Assembly (NCBI GenBank): GCA_021324455.1
Contig: JAJPJA010000078.1
Coordinates: 1 to 62,441, forward strand
Length of the DNA stretch: 62,441 bases
Source: Pseudomonadota bacterium
Lineage (GTDB): Bacteria > Desulfobacterota > Binatia > Binatales > Binataceae
Direction of reading: 5' to 3'
The notes below the pieces were generated by a model. That model ran no database searches and was not told the origin of the DNA. It saw only the letters and a program-made list of their open reading frames with translations. A program made the translations under genes and the position numbers. This document shows positions 31,650-40,995 of this stretch, one piece after another. Position 1 is the stretch's first letter. Each line of letters starts with the position of its first letter.

Positions 31650-34300
31650 GGCGCACAATCCTCGCGCATCAGCAGACAAACCGGGAACTTCGCCAGCAGC
31701 CGTGAAATCCGCGCGGCGCCGCCTTCAACCTTATCGCCGGTCAGTACGTTGCGCCATTGGCCGGACGGAATCTCCAGCGCGGTGTTGTCCCATTGCCAGC
31801 GCAGTCTCATCACCAGCCGCGGCACGACGGTTATGGCGCCGCCCGCGCGCATGAACGCGACCGCATGCGCGGCGCGCCTGCCGCTGGCCTGTATCGGCTG
31901 ATAGGGCGCGTCGGCGCCGAACAATTCAGGACGGCGGCGCCGGGCTATCAGCGTGCGATGGATCAGCCACAGTTTCGGCAATCCCTGATCCGGGCGTTTG
32001 ACGACATCTTCAACCCTGGCGCGTCGGACTTCATGCACAAGCCGGCGCCGCAACTGATAATCGACCGGGCGGCGGTTATCGGGATCGACCAGCGAGAAAT
32101 CCCACAGTTCGGTGCCCTGGTAAAAGTCGGGAATGCCGGGCGTGGTGAGCTTCAGCAGCGTCTGCGCCAGCGAATTGAGGCGCGCATAGGGCGTCAGTTC
32201 CGCAACCAGGGCCTCGAGTTCCGCGGTGAAGCCGGAATTCTTCATTATGCCTTCGACGAATACGCGCAGGTTTTTTTCGTAGTTCGGGTCGGGCTTGGTC
32301 CATGACGTTTGCAGCTTGGCTTCGCGCACCGCCTTCTCCATGTAGGGCCAGATGCGATCGATACCGATTGGCCAGGCGCCGACCAGGCTCTGGTAGAGAA
32401 GGTATTCGGCGTTGGCGTCGGGTTCGCCGCTCCAGCACGCGCGGTTCATCGCCGACCATCGGTTAACCGCCTCCGCCCATCGCCCGGGGATCTCGGAGAG
32501 CAGGGCGATGCGCGCACGGACGTCCTCGCTGCGCTTGGTGTCGTGGGTGGAAGTGGCCAGCAGGCCCAGCGGCCATCGGCGCTGGGTTTCCACGCAGGCG
32601 GCATGAAACTCGCCGGGATCGACGCCGAAGCGCGACGGATCGCCGCCCACCTCGTTCAGACAGATCAGCCGATGATAGCGGTAAAAGGCGGTATCCTCCA
32701 GCGCCTTGGCCATCACCGGACCGCTGAACTGCTGGAATCCCAGGGCCAGTTCCTGGTGCAACGCGCCGTGCTCGCGCAGCAGCAAAATCCGGCGCAGAAA
32801 ATCGAACAGTTCCGGATCGAGATCGGCGCGATCGGTTCTGGCTTGCTCGATCGCCTGGTCAACGCAGCGGACGTCTTCCGGATTGGGTTGCGAATTGGCG
32901 TCGCGGCAATAGGTTCGATAGACCGCGAACCTGGCCGTGACCGCCACCAACGCCTGATGCAGTTCGTGGCGGGTGTAGTCGCGATGGCGCCGGTCGTTCT
33001 CGCAGACTTCGACGAACAATTCGGTCAACCGGTTGAGCTCGCTGCCGAGGATGTCGCGCGCCGCCATCTCCTTGCAGCTGCGCGCGATCGTGCCGTAATC
33101 CGCGGATGCGCCGGTGAACTGGGCGTAAAGCCGCGTCAACGGTTCCTCGCCGGCGGGATCGACGAACAGGCCGCCGACGCGATTTAAAAAATCGTAGCCG
33201 GTGGTGCCGGCGATCGGCCAGTCCTGGCGCAGACGCTCGCCCCCCTGCAGGATCTTTTCCACCACGATCCAGGTCCCGGGCGCCGCGCGATTGAGCCTTT
33301 GCAAATATCCGTACGGATCGCGCAGGCCGTCGATGTGATCGATCCGGATACCGTCGAGCACGCCCTCCGCCAGCCAGCGCAAAATCAGGCTGTGGGTGTC
33401 GTTGAAGACCTGCGCATTTTCCATTCGCAGTCCAATCAAAGTGCTGATATCGAAAAAGCGCCGGTAGCCGAGATCGCGGCCGGCGGCGCGCCAGAACGCG
33501 AGCCGGTAATTCTGCCGCTCGAGCATCGCATGGAGCAGGTCGGGATCGGCGTTGAACGCCGCGATCGCCTGGTCGATGGCGCCCGCCGTTTCGGGCGAGG
33601 AATCGAGCAGCCTGCCGATCGCGGCTTTGAGCACGGCGATGTTGCGCTCGCGGCGGCGCAGCCGGGCGGGATCCGCTTCGGTGGAAATGGGCAGCGCGCT
33701 GAGCGAATCCGCGATAAATGCCAGCTCATCGCAGCCGCATTGGCCGGCGGCGCGAGCCAGCAGCGTATCGAGCGAGCGGGGCGCGGCCGGAAAGGTGCGG
33801 TCGTAATAACGGAACATGAAATCCGGGCCTTCGCGCACCAGCTTGATCTCGCCCGCTTCCAGCACGCGGCCGTAATGGTCGCCCAGCACCGGCAACAGGA
33901 CACAGTCGCGCAGGCGCGCTTCGGGCGGCGCCCAGTCGACATCGAAATAGGCCGAGTAGCGGCTGGCCGGGCCGTTTTCCAGCACGTCCCACCACCACGG
34001 ATTTTCGCGTCCGGGAATCGCCATGTGATTGGGCACGATGTCGAGCATCTGGCCCATCCCGCATTGGCGCACGGCGGCGGCGAGCCGCTGATGGCCGGCG
34101 GCGCCGCCCAGTTCCCGGCTGACGTGATAGTCAACCACGTCGTAGCCATGGGTGCTGCCGGGTGCCGCCTGCAGGCAGGGCGAGCTGTAGAGGTGGCTGA
34201 TCCCCAATTCGGCAAGGTAGGGAATAATGCCGGTTGCGGCATCGAAGTCGAAATCGCGATGAAGCTGGACGCGATATGTTGCTGTCGGTTCAACATGCAT
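31646..34300 (-). CDS. treY: Malto-oligosyltrehalose synthase TreY
   Basis: The 884-residue GH13 protein begins with TATYRVQLHRDFDFDAATG and ISHLYSSPCLQAAPGSTHGY, the hallmark N-terminus of TreY. Conserved blocks are DIVPNHMA, GIRIDHIDGLRDPYGYL (nucleophile Asp), WIVVEKIL (Glu) and STHDTKRSEDVRAR. It converts the reducing-end alpha-1,4 bond of a maltodextrin to alpha,alpha-1,1. The length is slightly under the about 900 typical of the family. It starts 62 bases from the divergent glgX gene, with no clear ribosome site, so the mRNA may be nearly leaderless. The stop overlaps the treZ start. Confidence 0.96.
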   Translation of the reverse strand: MHVEPTATYRVQLHRDFDFDAATGIIPYLAELGISHLYSSPCLQAAPGSTHGYDVVDYHVSRELGGAAGHQRLAAAVRQCGMGQMLDIVPNHMAIPGRENPWWWDVLENGPASRYSAYFDVDWAPPEARLRDCVLLPVLGDHYGRVLEAGEIKLVREGPDFMFRYYDRTFPAAPRSLDTLLARAAGQCGCDELAFIADSLSALPISTEADPARLRRRERNIAVLKAAIGRLLDSSPETAGAIDQAIAAFNADPDLLHAMLERQNYRLAFWRAAGRDLGYRRFFDISTLIGLRMENAQVFNDTHSLILRWLAEGVLDGIRIDHIDGLRDPYGYLQRLNRAAPGTWIVVEKILQGGERLRQDWPIAGTTGYDFLNRVGGLFVDPAGEEPLTRLYAQFTGASADYGTIARSCKEMAARDILGSELNRLTELFVEVCENDRRHRDYTRHELHQALVAVTARFAVYRTYCRDANSQPNPEDVRCVDQAIEQARTDRADLDPELFDFLRRILLLREHGALHQELALGFQQFSGPVMAKALEDTAFYRYHRLICLNEVGGDPSRFGVDPGEFHAACVETQRRWPLGLLATSTHDTKRSEDVRARIALLSEIPGRWAEAVNRWSAMNRACWSGEPDANAEYLLYQSLVGAWPIGIDRIWPYMEKAVREAKLQTSWTKPDPNYEKNLRVFVEGIMKNSGFTAELEALVAELTPYARLNSLAQTLLKLTTPGIPDFYQGTELWDFSLVDPDNRRPVDYQLRRRLVHEVRRARVEDVVKRPDQGLPKLWLIHRTLIARRRRPELFGADAPYQPIQASGRRAAHAVAFMRAGGAITVVPRLVMRLRWQWDNTALEIPSGQWRNVLTGDKVEGGAARISRLLAKFPVCLLMREDCAP

Positions 34301-34362
34301 GGGGTAGTATTAAATCAGTTTCAGGCGCTTCGTCGGTCGCCGCCCGGAAGTCGAGTAACCAC

Positions 34363-36588
34363 ATGTCCAATCCCAAAGTCGCGGTCTGGCCCGGAAAACC
34401 GTATCCGCTTGGAGCCACCTGGGACGGCGAAGGAGTGAACTTCGCGTTGTTCTCCGAACATGCCGAACGGGTCGAACTGTGCCTGTTCGATCCCAAGGGC
34501 AGGCGGGAGATCGATCGGGTACCGATGCGATGGCAGACCGACTTGATATGGCATTGCTATCTTCCCGAGGCGAGGCCCGCCTGGCTTTATGGTTACAGGG
34601 TATATGGTCCCAACGATCCCAAGAAGGGATTACGTTTCAACCCGCACAAGCTTTTGCTCGATCCCTACGCGCGGCACATCGTCGGCGCGGTGAAATGGTG
34701 CGACGCGCTGTTCGGATATCGGGTGGGCAGCGCGCGCGAGGACCTTTCGATGGATCGGCGCGACAGCGCGGCGGCGATGCCGAAGTGCCGCGTGATCGAC
34801 GGCGCGTTCTCGTGGGCCGAGGACCGCCCGCCGCGCACTCCATGGCATGACACGGTTATCTATGAGCTGCACGTCAAGGGCTTCACCCAGAGAAATCGCG
34901 CCATCCCGCCCCATCTGCGCGGCACCTACGCGGGGCTGGGCACCGACCCGGCGATCGAGCATATCAAGCGGCTGGGAGCGACGGCGGTGGAACTGATGCC
35001 GGTGCACGTGTTGGTCGACGACCGCCATCTGGTGGAGCGCGGGCTGCGCAATTACTGGGGCTACAATTCAATCGGCTTCTTCGCCCCCGACATGCGCTAC
35101 AGCGCGAGCGGCTTCGTGGGCGAGTTCAAGTCGATGGTCAAGCGGCTGCACAGCGAAGGTATCGAGGTGATTCTGGACGTGGTGTACAACCACACCGCCG
35201 AAGGCAATCACCTGGGTCCGACGCTGAGCTTCCGCGGCATCGACAACAGCGCCTACTATCGCCTGACTCCGGACGATCCGCGCTACTACATGGATTTCAC
35301 CGGATGCGGCAACACGCTGAACATGACTCATCCGCGCGTGCTGCAATTGATCATGGACAGCCTGCGCTACTGGGTTCAGGAGATGCACGTTGACGGGTTC
35401 AGATTCGATTTGGCGGCGGCGCTGGCGCGCGAACTGTACGAGGTCAATCAGCTGAGCGCGTTTTTCGACGTGATCCATCAGGACCCGGTGATTTCGCAGG
35501 TCAAGTTGATCGCCGAGCCGTGGGATTTGGGCGCGGGCGGCTATCAGGTAGGTAATTTTCCGATCGGATGGGCCGAATGGAACGGCAAGTATCGCGACGT
35601 TATCCGCGCTTACTGGAAGGGCGAAGGCGGTCTGATCGGCGAGCTGGCCTACCGCCTTACCGGATCGAGCGATCTGTACGAGCATAACGGACGCCGCCCC
35701 TATGCGAGCATCAACTTCGTCACCTGCCATGACGGCTTCACGCTGCAGGACCTGGTCAGCTACAACGGCAAGCATAACGAGGCCAATCTGGAGGACAACC
35801 GCGACGGCACCAATGACAACATCAGTTGGAATTGCGGCGCGGAAGGTCCGAGCGAAGATGCGCACATCGTGGCGCTGAGGGCGCAGCAGAAACGCAACCT
35901 GGTGGCCACCCTGCTGCTCTCGCAGGGCGTGCCGATGCTGCTGGCGGGCGACGAGATGGGCCATACCCAGAACGGCAACAACAATCCCTACTGCCAGGAC
36001 AACGAGTTGAGCTGGCTCAATTGGGACCTGCGTTCGGAAGATCGCCGATTTTTCGAATTCGTGCGCCGCCTGATCGCGCTTCGAAAGGAGCATCGCCTGT
36101 TCCGCCGCCGCCATTTCTTCCAGGGGCGCCGAATCAGGGGACTCAAGGACATCATCTGGCTCAATCCCGACGGACACGAAATGACCGACGAGCAATGGAA
36201 TCTGTCGTTCGCGCGATGCCTGGGCGTGTTTCTCGGCGGCCAGGGAATCGAGGAGTACGACGAGCGCGGACGCATCATCACCGACGGCGACTGCATCATC
36301 ATGTTCAACAGCCATCACGAGGCGATCCCGTTCACCATCCCGCTGGTGGGCCAGCCCGACGGCTGGAGAGTGCTGGTGGATACCAGCGTCGATCCTCCCG
36401 AGCAGGCGAACACTTTCGTGGGGCGGCATCTGCGCGCCGGTGACATTTTCGATTTGACCGGACGTTCGCTGGTGCTGCTGTATCGCGAGCGCAAGCAGGC
36501 CGTGCTGTATGGCGGCCGCGCGGCGGCGGAGGAGGGGTTTGGCGCCGCGGAGCGGGACTTGAACGGCGGCCGCGTGGCGGCTAAATAA
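34363..36588 (+). CDS. glgX: Glycogen debranching enzyme GlgX (copy 1)
   Basis: The 741-residue isoamylase-type GH13 protein has a CBM48-like N-terminus (PYPLGATWDGEGVNFALF). Catalytic blocks are ILDVVYNHTAEGN, GFRFDLAAAL (Asp nucleophile), LIAEPWDLG (Glu) and VTCHDGFTLQDLVSYN. GDEMGHTQNGNNNPYCQD is the GlgX signature. It hydrolyses alpha-1,6 branches of limit dextrin to give linear maltodextrin for TreY; in trehalose operons this role is often called TreX. The ATG at 34363 is preceded only by a weak ribosome site. The last 25 residues are Ala/Gly/Glu/Arg-rich and look non-conserved. It is divergent from treY. Confidence 0.95.
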   Translation: MSNPKVAVWPGKPYPLGATWDGEGVNFALFSEHAERVELCLFDPKGRREIDRVPMRWQTDLIWHCYLPEARPAWLYGYRVYGPNDPKKGLRFNPHKLLLDPYARHIVGAVKWCDALFGYRVGSAREDLSMDRRDSAAAMPKCRVIDGAFSWAEDRPPRTPWHDTVIYELHVKGFTQRNRAIPPHLRGTYAGLGTDPAIEHIKRLGATAVELMPVHVLVDDRHLVERGLRNYWGYNSIGFFAPDMRYSASGFVGEFKSMVKRLHSEGIEVILDVVYNHTAEGNHLGPTLSFRGIDNSAYYRLTPDDPRYYMDFTGCGNTLNMTHPRVLQLIMDSLRYWVQEMHVDGFRFDLAAALARELYEVNQLSAFFDVIHQDPVISQVKLIAEPWDLGAGGYQVGNFPIGWAEWNGKYRDVIRAYWKGEGGLIGELAYRLTGSSDLYEHNGRRPYASINFVTCHDGFTLQDLVSYNGKHNEANLEDNRDGTNDNISWNCGAEGPSEDAHIVALRAQQKRNLVATLLLSQGVPMLLAGDEMGHTQNGNNNPYCQDNELSWLNWDLRSEDRRFFEFVRRLIALRKEHRLFRRRHFFQGRRIRGLKDIIWLNPDGHEMTDEQWNLSFARCLGVFLGGQGIEEYDERGRIITDGDCIIMFNSHHEAIPFTIPLVGQPDGWRVLVDTSVDPPEQANTFVGRHLRAGDIFDLTGRSLVLLYRERKQAVLYGGRAAAEEGFGAAERDLNGGRVAAK

Positions 36589-36669
36589 TTAGCTGACTGG
36601 ACAATAACTTGCGGTGCCGGCGCTTCGCACGAGCCGCGGCCGCGCGCACCCGCCAACGGAGTATCGACG

Positions 36670-37788
36670 ATGGACCAGGCTAGGTTTGTTTCCTCCGACG
36701 GTCACGTGATCGAGCCATCCGACCTGTGGATCGAACGCATCGACCGCCGTTTTCGCGATCGGGCGCCGCACGTCGAGCATCGCGAAAAATTCGACGTGTT
36801 CTGCGTCGACGGCCTGACCCCGTTTGCGGGCACCGACCTGGGCGGCGTGATGGCGACGTTCAAGGTCGAGGGCAGGCAGATCGAGGATCGCAGCCACAAC
36901 CGGAAGTCGGAAGTGCGCGCGGGCGCCTACGATCCGCGTGCGCGACTGAAAGATCAGGATTTGGACAATATCGCCGCGGAGGTGATCTATCCCGGCGACG
37001 CGCTGTTCCTGTTTGCCGCCCCGGACCTCGAGTACAAACATGCATGCATCCGGGCGTACAACGACTGGCTGGCGGATTTCTGTTCGGCGGCGCCCGACCG
37101 TCTGCTGGGCGCGGCGATGCTGCCCATTGGGGGTCCGATCGAGGCGGCGGTCGAAGAGGTGCGCCGGGCGCGCAACAAGGGGCTGCGCACCGTATGCATC
37201 CCATCGGGATATCCGAAGATCCCTTTCGGCGATCCGTATTACCAGCCGCTGTTCTCGGAGTTGCAGGAAACCGGCACTCCGCTTTCGATCCATAACGCCG
37301 CCACCGAACAGCAATTCATGAACGTTCCCAGGCTGGCCGGCGGCGCTACCATCACGTTTCTGGAAAACAAGTACGTCGATCACTTCCGCACCCTGACCAG
37401 CATGATCATGTCGGGTGTGCCGCAGGCCTTTCCCAAACTCAAGGTCGTGCTGGTCGAAGGCGGTATCGGATGGATCGCGGCGATCCTGCATACCATGGAT
37501 CATTGGTGGGAAGACCATCATCGATGGCTGCAGCCGCGGCTGGATGAGAAGCCCAGCTTTTACTGCCATCGTCAGTTTCATTTCACCTTCGAGGAAGACC
37601 GCGCGGGACTGCTGACGCGCGAACTGCTCAATGTCGATCACCTGATGTGGGGATCCGACTATCCGCATACGGAGGGGACCTTCCCGCGCTCGCGCGCGCA
37701 GGTGGCGAAGGATTTCGCCGGACTGGAGCCGGAATTGATCGAAAAACTGGTGAAGGAAAATTGCCGGCGCCTGTACGGATTGAACTGA
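36670..37788 (+). CDS. Amidohydrolase-2 family protein (second copy)
   Basis: The 372-residue TIM-barrel hydrolase opens with SSDGHVIEPSDLWIERIDRR, has LVEGGIGWIAAILHTMDHWW in the middle and ends with MWGSDYPHTEGTFPRSRAQ. The HxH metal motif again appears as DxH, as in the copy at 28559-29701. The similarity between the two is moderate, so they are paralogues with probably different substrates rather than a recent duplication. GGAG lies upstream of the ATG. It follows glgX by 81 bases on the same strand and converges on the second glgX. Link to glycogen metabolism is unlikely; it may be an insertion of catabolic genes into the glycan locus. Confidence 0.86.
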   Translation: MDQARFVSSDGHVIEPSDLWIERIDRRFRDRAPHVEHREKFDVFCVDGLTPFAGTDLGGVMATFKVEGRQIEDRSHNRKSEVRAGAYDPRARLKDQDLDNIAAEVIYPGDALFLFAAPDLEYKHACIRAYNDWLADFCSAAPDRLLGAAMLPIGGPIEAAVEEVRRARNKGLRTVCIPSGYPKIPFGDPYYQPLFSELQETGTPLSIHNAATEQQFMNVPRLAGGATITFLENKYVDHFRTLTSMIMSGVPQAFPKLKVVLVEGGIGWIAAILHTMDHWWEDHHRWLQPRLDEKPSFYCHRQFHFTFEEDRAGLLTRELLNVDHLMWGSDYPHTEGTFPRSRAQVAKDFAGLEPELIEKLVKENCRRLYGLN

Positions 37789-37902
37789 GCGCTCCATTTT
37801 GCGGCGCGGATTGAGGCCGGCGGCTTCGCAGCGGTAATCCTCACCCTCGCCGTCACCGCCGCTGACGCGGCCGCGTCCTGCCGCTGCGCGGGAGCAGGGG
37901 CG

Positions 37903-40104
37903 TCATGACCCGACGGGCCGGGCGGCGCCGCGCAGCAATTCGAATGCGATTCGCCACACCACCCGAACCGGCTCGCCGCTGGTAAGCGCCGCCATCAGCA
38001 GGAGCGAACGGCCGGCCATTTGGCAGGCGCTGCCGGTTTTCAGAGTCGAGGTTTGTCCGCGCTCAGGATCGTTCGTATCGATAAGCGTCAGCCACTGATC
38101 GCCGCCGACAAACTCCGGCAGCGTGAACTTGACCACGTCGTGATACGAATTGACCACAATCAGCAGCGTGACGTCCGCGGCGCGCATTTTAATTCCGCTG
38201 GTTTGCGCCCGGCCGTCGATCAGCATCCCGAAGCATCGCATGTTGGCGTCTTCCCAGTCGGCGTCGTGCATCTCGATGCCCGACGCGTTAATCCAGGTTA
38301 CGTCTTTTACCTCCAGTTCCGGATTGTATTGGGCGGTGAGAAAACGGCCGCGGCGGAGGATCGGAAGCGATTGGCGCAAGCGAATCAGGCGGCGCGTGAA
38401 CTCGGTGAGCGCGCGGCCGGCGTCGGTGATAGCGTCCCAGTCGACCCAGCTGATTTCATTATCCTGGCAGTAGGCGTTGTTGTTGCCCTTCTGGGTGCGG
38501 CCGAACTCGTCGCCCGCCAGCAGCATCGGCGTGCCCTGCGAGAACAGCAGCGTGCTCAGCAGGTTGCGTTTCTGCCGCTCGCGCAGCGCGTTGATAGCGG
38601 GATTATCGGTGGGACCTTCGGCGCCGCAATTCCAGGACAGGTTGTTCGAGTTGCCGTCCTGGTTGTTTTCCAGGTTGGCTTGGTTGTGTTTGTCGTTGTA
38701 GGAGACCAGATCATTCAGAGTAAAGCCGTCATGGGCGGTGATAAAATTGACGCTGGCCCACGGCTTGCGCCCCCGTTTGTTGAACAGATCGCCGGAACCG
38801 GCCATGCGCGACGCCATTTCCGGCGTCTTTCCCTCGTCTCCCTTCCAGAAACTGCGCACGGTGTCGCGGAAGCGATCGTTCCACTCGGCCCATCCCGGCG
38901 GAAACGATCCCACCTGGTATCCGCCCGGCCCGCAGTCCCACGGCTCGGCGATCAGTTTGACCTGGCTTAGCAGCGGGTCCTGACGGCAGCTGTCCAGAAA
39001 CCCGCCGCCCTGATCGAAGCCACCCGCTTCCCGGCCGAGGATGGTGCCCAAATCGAAGCGGAAGCCGTCCACGTGCATTTCGCTAATCCAGTAGCGCAGG
39101 CTGTCGGTGACCATCTGCAGGACGCGCGGATGGCTCAAATTGACGGTGTTGCCGGTGCCCGTATCGTTGATGTAGTAGCGCCGCTGATCGGGCAGCAGGC
39201 GATAGTACGAGGCGTTATCGATCCCTCTGAAGGACAGGGTGGGGCCGCGCTCGTTGCCTTCGGCGGTATGGTTGTAAACGACGTCGAGAATTACCTCCAG
39301 CCCCGCGTCATGGAAATGCGCCACCATCTGCTTGAGTTCGCTGACGGCGCCGGTCGCGAAGTAGCGGGGATCCGCGGCGAAGAATCCGATCGTATTGTAG
39401 CCCCAGTAATTCGTCAGCCCCTTGTCGAGCAACAGGCTGTCATTGACAAAGGCGTGAATCGGGAGCAGTTCGACCGAAGTGACGCCCAGGCTCCTGATGT
39501 AATCGATCACCTCGCGCTGGGCCAGCCCGGCGAAGCTGCCGCGGAGGTTTTCCGGCACCTTGGAATTGAGTTTGGTGTATCCCCGCACGTGGAGTTCATA
39601 GATCACGGTGCGGTCCCGCGCCACCGCCGGTCTGCGGTCGCGCGCCCAGGTGAAGGCCGGATCGACGACCACACACTTCGGCATCAGCGCCGCGCTGTCG
39701 CGCTCATCGAAGGTGAGGTCGCCGCCCTCCGCCCCCAGCGTGTAGCCGAACAATTCCGGGCCCCATTTGAGCTGGCCGATGTGCGCCTTGGCGTAAGGAT
39801 CCAGCACCAGCTTGTTGGGATTGAAGCGATGCCCCGCTTCGGGTTGATAGGGACCATGCACGCGATAGGCATAGACCGTTCCAGGCGCCGCATCGGGCAG
39901 GTAGCCGTGCCAGACTTCGTCGGTATATTCGGGCAGCTCGATGCGCTGCAGTTCGTGCGATCCGGTGGGATCGAACAGACATAGTTCGACCTTGGCGGCG
40001 TTGGCGGAGAACAGACTGAAGTTGACTCCCAGCCCGTCCCAGGTCGCGCCCAACTGCGTCGAATCGCCCTCCCACACGCGGATCGAGTGCGCGTCAATCG
40101 CCAT
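37903..40104 (-). CDS. glgX: Glycogen debranching enzyme GlgX (copy 2)
   Basis: The 733-residue GH13 isoamylase-type enzyme has the same architecture as the copy at 34363. It has STQLGATWDGLGVNFSLFS, ILDVVYNHTAEGN, GFRFDLGTIL, LIAEPWDCGPGGYQVG, ITAHDGFTLNDLVSYN and GDEFGRTQKGNNNAYCQD. The two differ at many positions and lie in opposite orientation, so they are old paralogues that may prefer different branch lengths (one glycogen-like, one for trehalose synthesis). The ATG at 40104 has AAGGA eight bases upstream; the frame to 40158 is leader. The C-terminus (about 25 residues) is divergent. It is probably transcribed alone, or with the tiny membrane peptide gene upstream. Confidence 0.95.
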   Translation of the reverse strand: MAIDAHSIRVWEGDSTQLGATWDGLGVNFSLFSANAAKVELCLFDPTGSHELQRIELPEYTDEVWHGYLPDAAPGTVYAYRVHGPYQPEAGHRFNPNKLVLDPYAKAHIGQLKWGPELFGYTLGAEGGDLTFDERDSAALMPKCVVVDPAFTWARDRRPAVARDRTVIYELHVRGYTKLNSKVPENLRGSFAGLAQREVIDYIRSLGVTSVELLPIHAFVNDSLLLDKGLTNYWGYNTIGFFAADPRYFATGAVSELKQMVAHFHDAGLEVILDVVYNHTAEGNERGPTLSFRGIDNASYYRLLPDQRRYYINDTGTGNTVNLSHPRVLQMVTDSLRYWISEMHVDGFRFDLGTILGREAGGFDQGGGFLDSCRQDPLLSQVKLIAEPWDCGPGGYQVGSFPPGWAEWNDRFRDTVRSFWKGDEGKTPEMASRMAGSGDLFNKRGRKPWASVNFITAHDGFTLNDLVSYNDKHNQANLENNQDGNSNNLSWNCGAEGPTDNPAINALRERQKRNLLSTLLFSQGTPMLLAGDEFGRTQKGNNNAYCQDNEISWVDWDAITDAGRALTEFTRRLIRLRQSLPILRRGRFLTAQYNPELEVKDVTWINASGIEMHDADWEDANMRCFGMLIDGRAQTSGIKMRAADVTLLIVVNSYHDVVKFTLPEFVGGDQWLTLIDTNDPERGQTSTLKTGSACQMAGRSLLLMAALTSGEPVRVVWRIAFELLRGAARPVGS

Positions 40105-40283
40105 GTTCGGTTCCTTCCTTAAGGAGGCGCATCGCCTGGCCGCTGATTCGCGACGCACGGCCGGGCCGGCCTCGCTGACGCGTCAGGCGCACCCCGTGGT
40201 TCGCGCCGGCTGTGATAACAACGCATCGGGCCGTTTTTGGCGGCCTGTCCCGGGGCCGGATGGTGCTCCGGGACGCCGCCGCT

Positions 40284-40364
40284 CTACAGTAGATGGCTTA
40301 TCACAAACCATGCGATGAGAACCGTAACCGGCACACCCAACAACCAGGCTATTGCGTATCGCAT
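40284..40364 (-). CDS. 26-residue single-span membrane peptide
   Basis: A short frame starts at an ATG with GAGGT eight bases upstream and encodes MRYAIAWLLGVPVTVLIAWF plus six residues (VISHLL). Nearly the whole product is one hydrophobic helix with an N-terminal Arg, the layout of known bacterial micro-membrane proteins. Stop and start both lie in the 180-base gap upstream of glgX copy 2, on the same strand. The good ribosome site and near-ideal helix make it more likely real than chance, but no family is recognised and no longer homologue can be checked here. Confidence 0.55.
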   Translation of the reverse strand: MRYAIAWLLGVPVTVLIAWFVISHLL

Positions 40365-40689
40365 ATTGAATTACCTCTTTTGTCCGGGAGTTCAGAAGCC
40401 TTGAGGCTCTGTTTGGGATGGAGTTGATGCACGGTCCATACCGCCGCGTTGGCGGGCCGCATTGAAGCTTGCCGGCGCCGCAACGGCTGGATAAAAGCGC
40501 CCGACGAGCGAATCAGGCGGTGTGAAAGGCAGAGCTTTTTGCCCGGGTAAGTATTTTTTACGCCGGAAGCGCTCCAAATCGCCGGCTGGCGTTTGACGCC
40601 AATCGGCCTGACAAGGAATCGATTTTGGCCTGCAACAATTTGCTTGTGGGAAGATGCGACGCCGCTACAATGATGCCGAGGACGGTAAT
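40365..40689. other. Intergenic region before the SH3-type gene
   Basis: About 325 bases between the minus-strand micro-peptide and the plus-strand SH3-type gene. It should hold both promoters, since the genes diverge. A 61-codon open frame on the minus strand (40392-40577) starts with TTG, has no ribosome site and reads like low-complexity shadow sequence. I see no repeat, RNA gene or clear promoter match. Confidence 0.35.
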
Positions 40690-40995
40690 ATGAGGCTTAT
40701 CAAGTTGTGTGGAATCGGCGCGATAGTACTGCTGATGCTGCCGGCGGCCGGGGCCTGGCCTGCCTCGACCGCGGTCCCCGCCCCCGCCGCGACCACCGCC
40801 GTCAAGCAGATCAACAAGCGCTTCCTGCTCTCGCACAATTCAAGCGTGTACAAGGAACCTGACGACGCCAGCACGCGCGTGGGCCGCGTCAGGGCCAGGA
40901 CGCATGTGCGCGTAATCGGTATCACCGGCGACTGGCTGAAGATCAAGATGTCCAACGGCAAGGTGGGATATATCCCGACCAGCGCCGCGGAGTAA
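40690..40995 (+). CDS. Exported bacterial SH3-like domain protein
   Basis: The 101-residue protein has a signal peptide (MRLIKLCGIGAIVLLMLPAA) and a short Ala/Pro/Thr linker. One SH3b-type domain follows (SHNSSVYKEPDDASTRVGRV, then GDWLKIKMSNGKVGYIP). SH3b domains bind peptidoglycan or other wall ligands, so it is probably a periplasmic wall-associated protein. The ATG at 40690 has GAGGA eight bases upstream; an open frame to 40654 adds twelve charged residues that would spoil the signal peptide. It stands alone between divergent and convergent neighbours. Confidence 0.8.
   Translation: MRLIKLCGIGAIVLLMLPAAGAWPASTAVPAPAATTAVKQINKRFLLSHNSSVYKEPDDASTRVGRVRARTHVRVIGITGDWLKIKMSNGKVGYIPTSAAE

Noticed and set aside
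35068..36429. 453-codon minus-strand frame opposite glgX copy 1
   Set aside because: The sense strand carries all GH13 motifs; this is an antisense shadow.
40392..40577. 61-codon minus-strand frame near the SH3-type gene
   Set aside because: TTG start, no ribosome site and low-complexity content; most likely chance.
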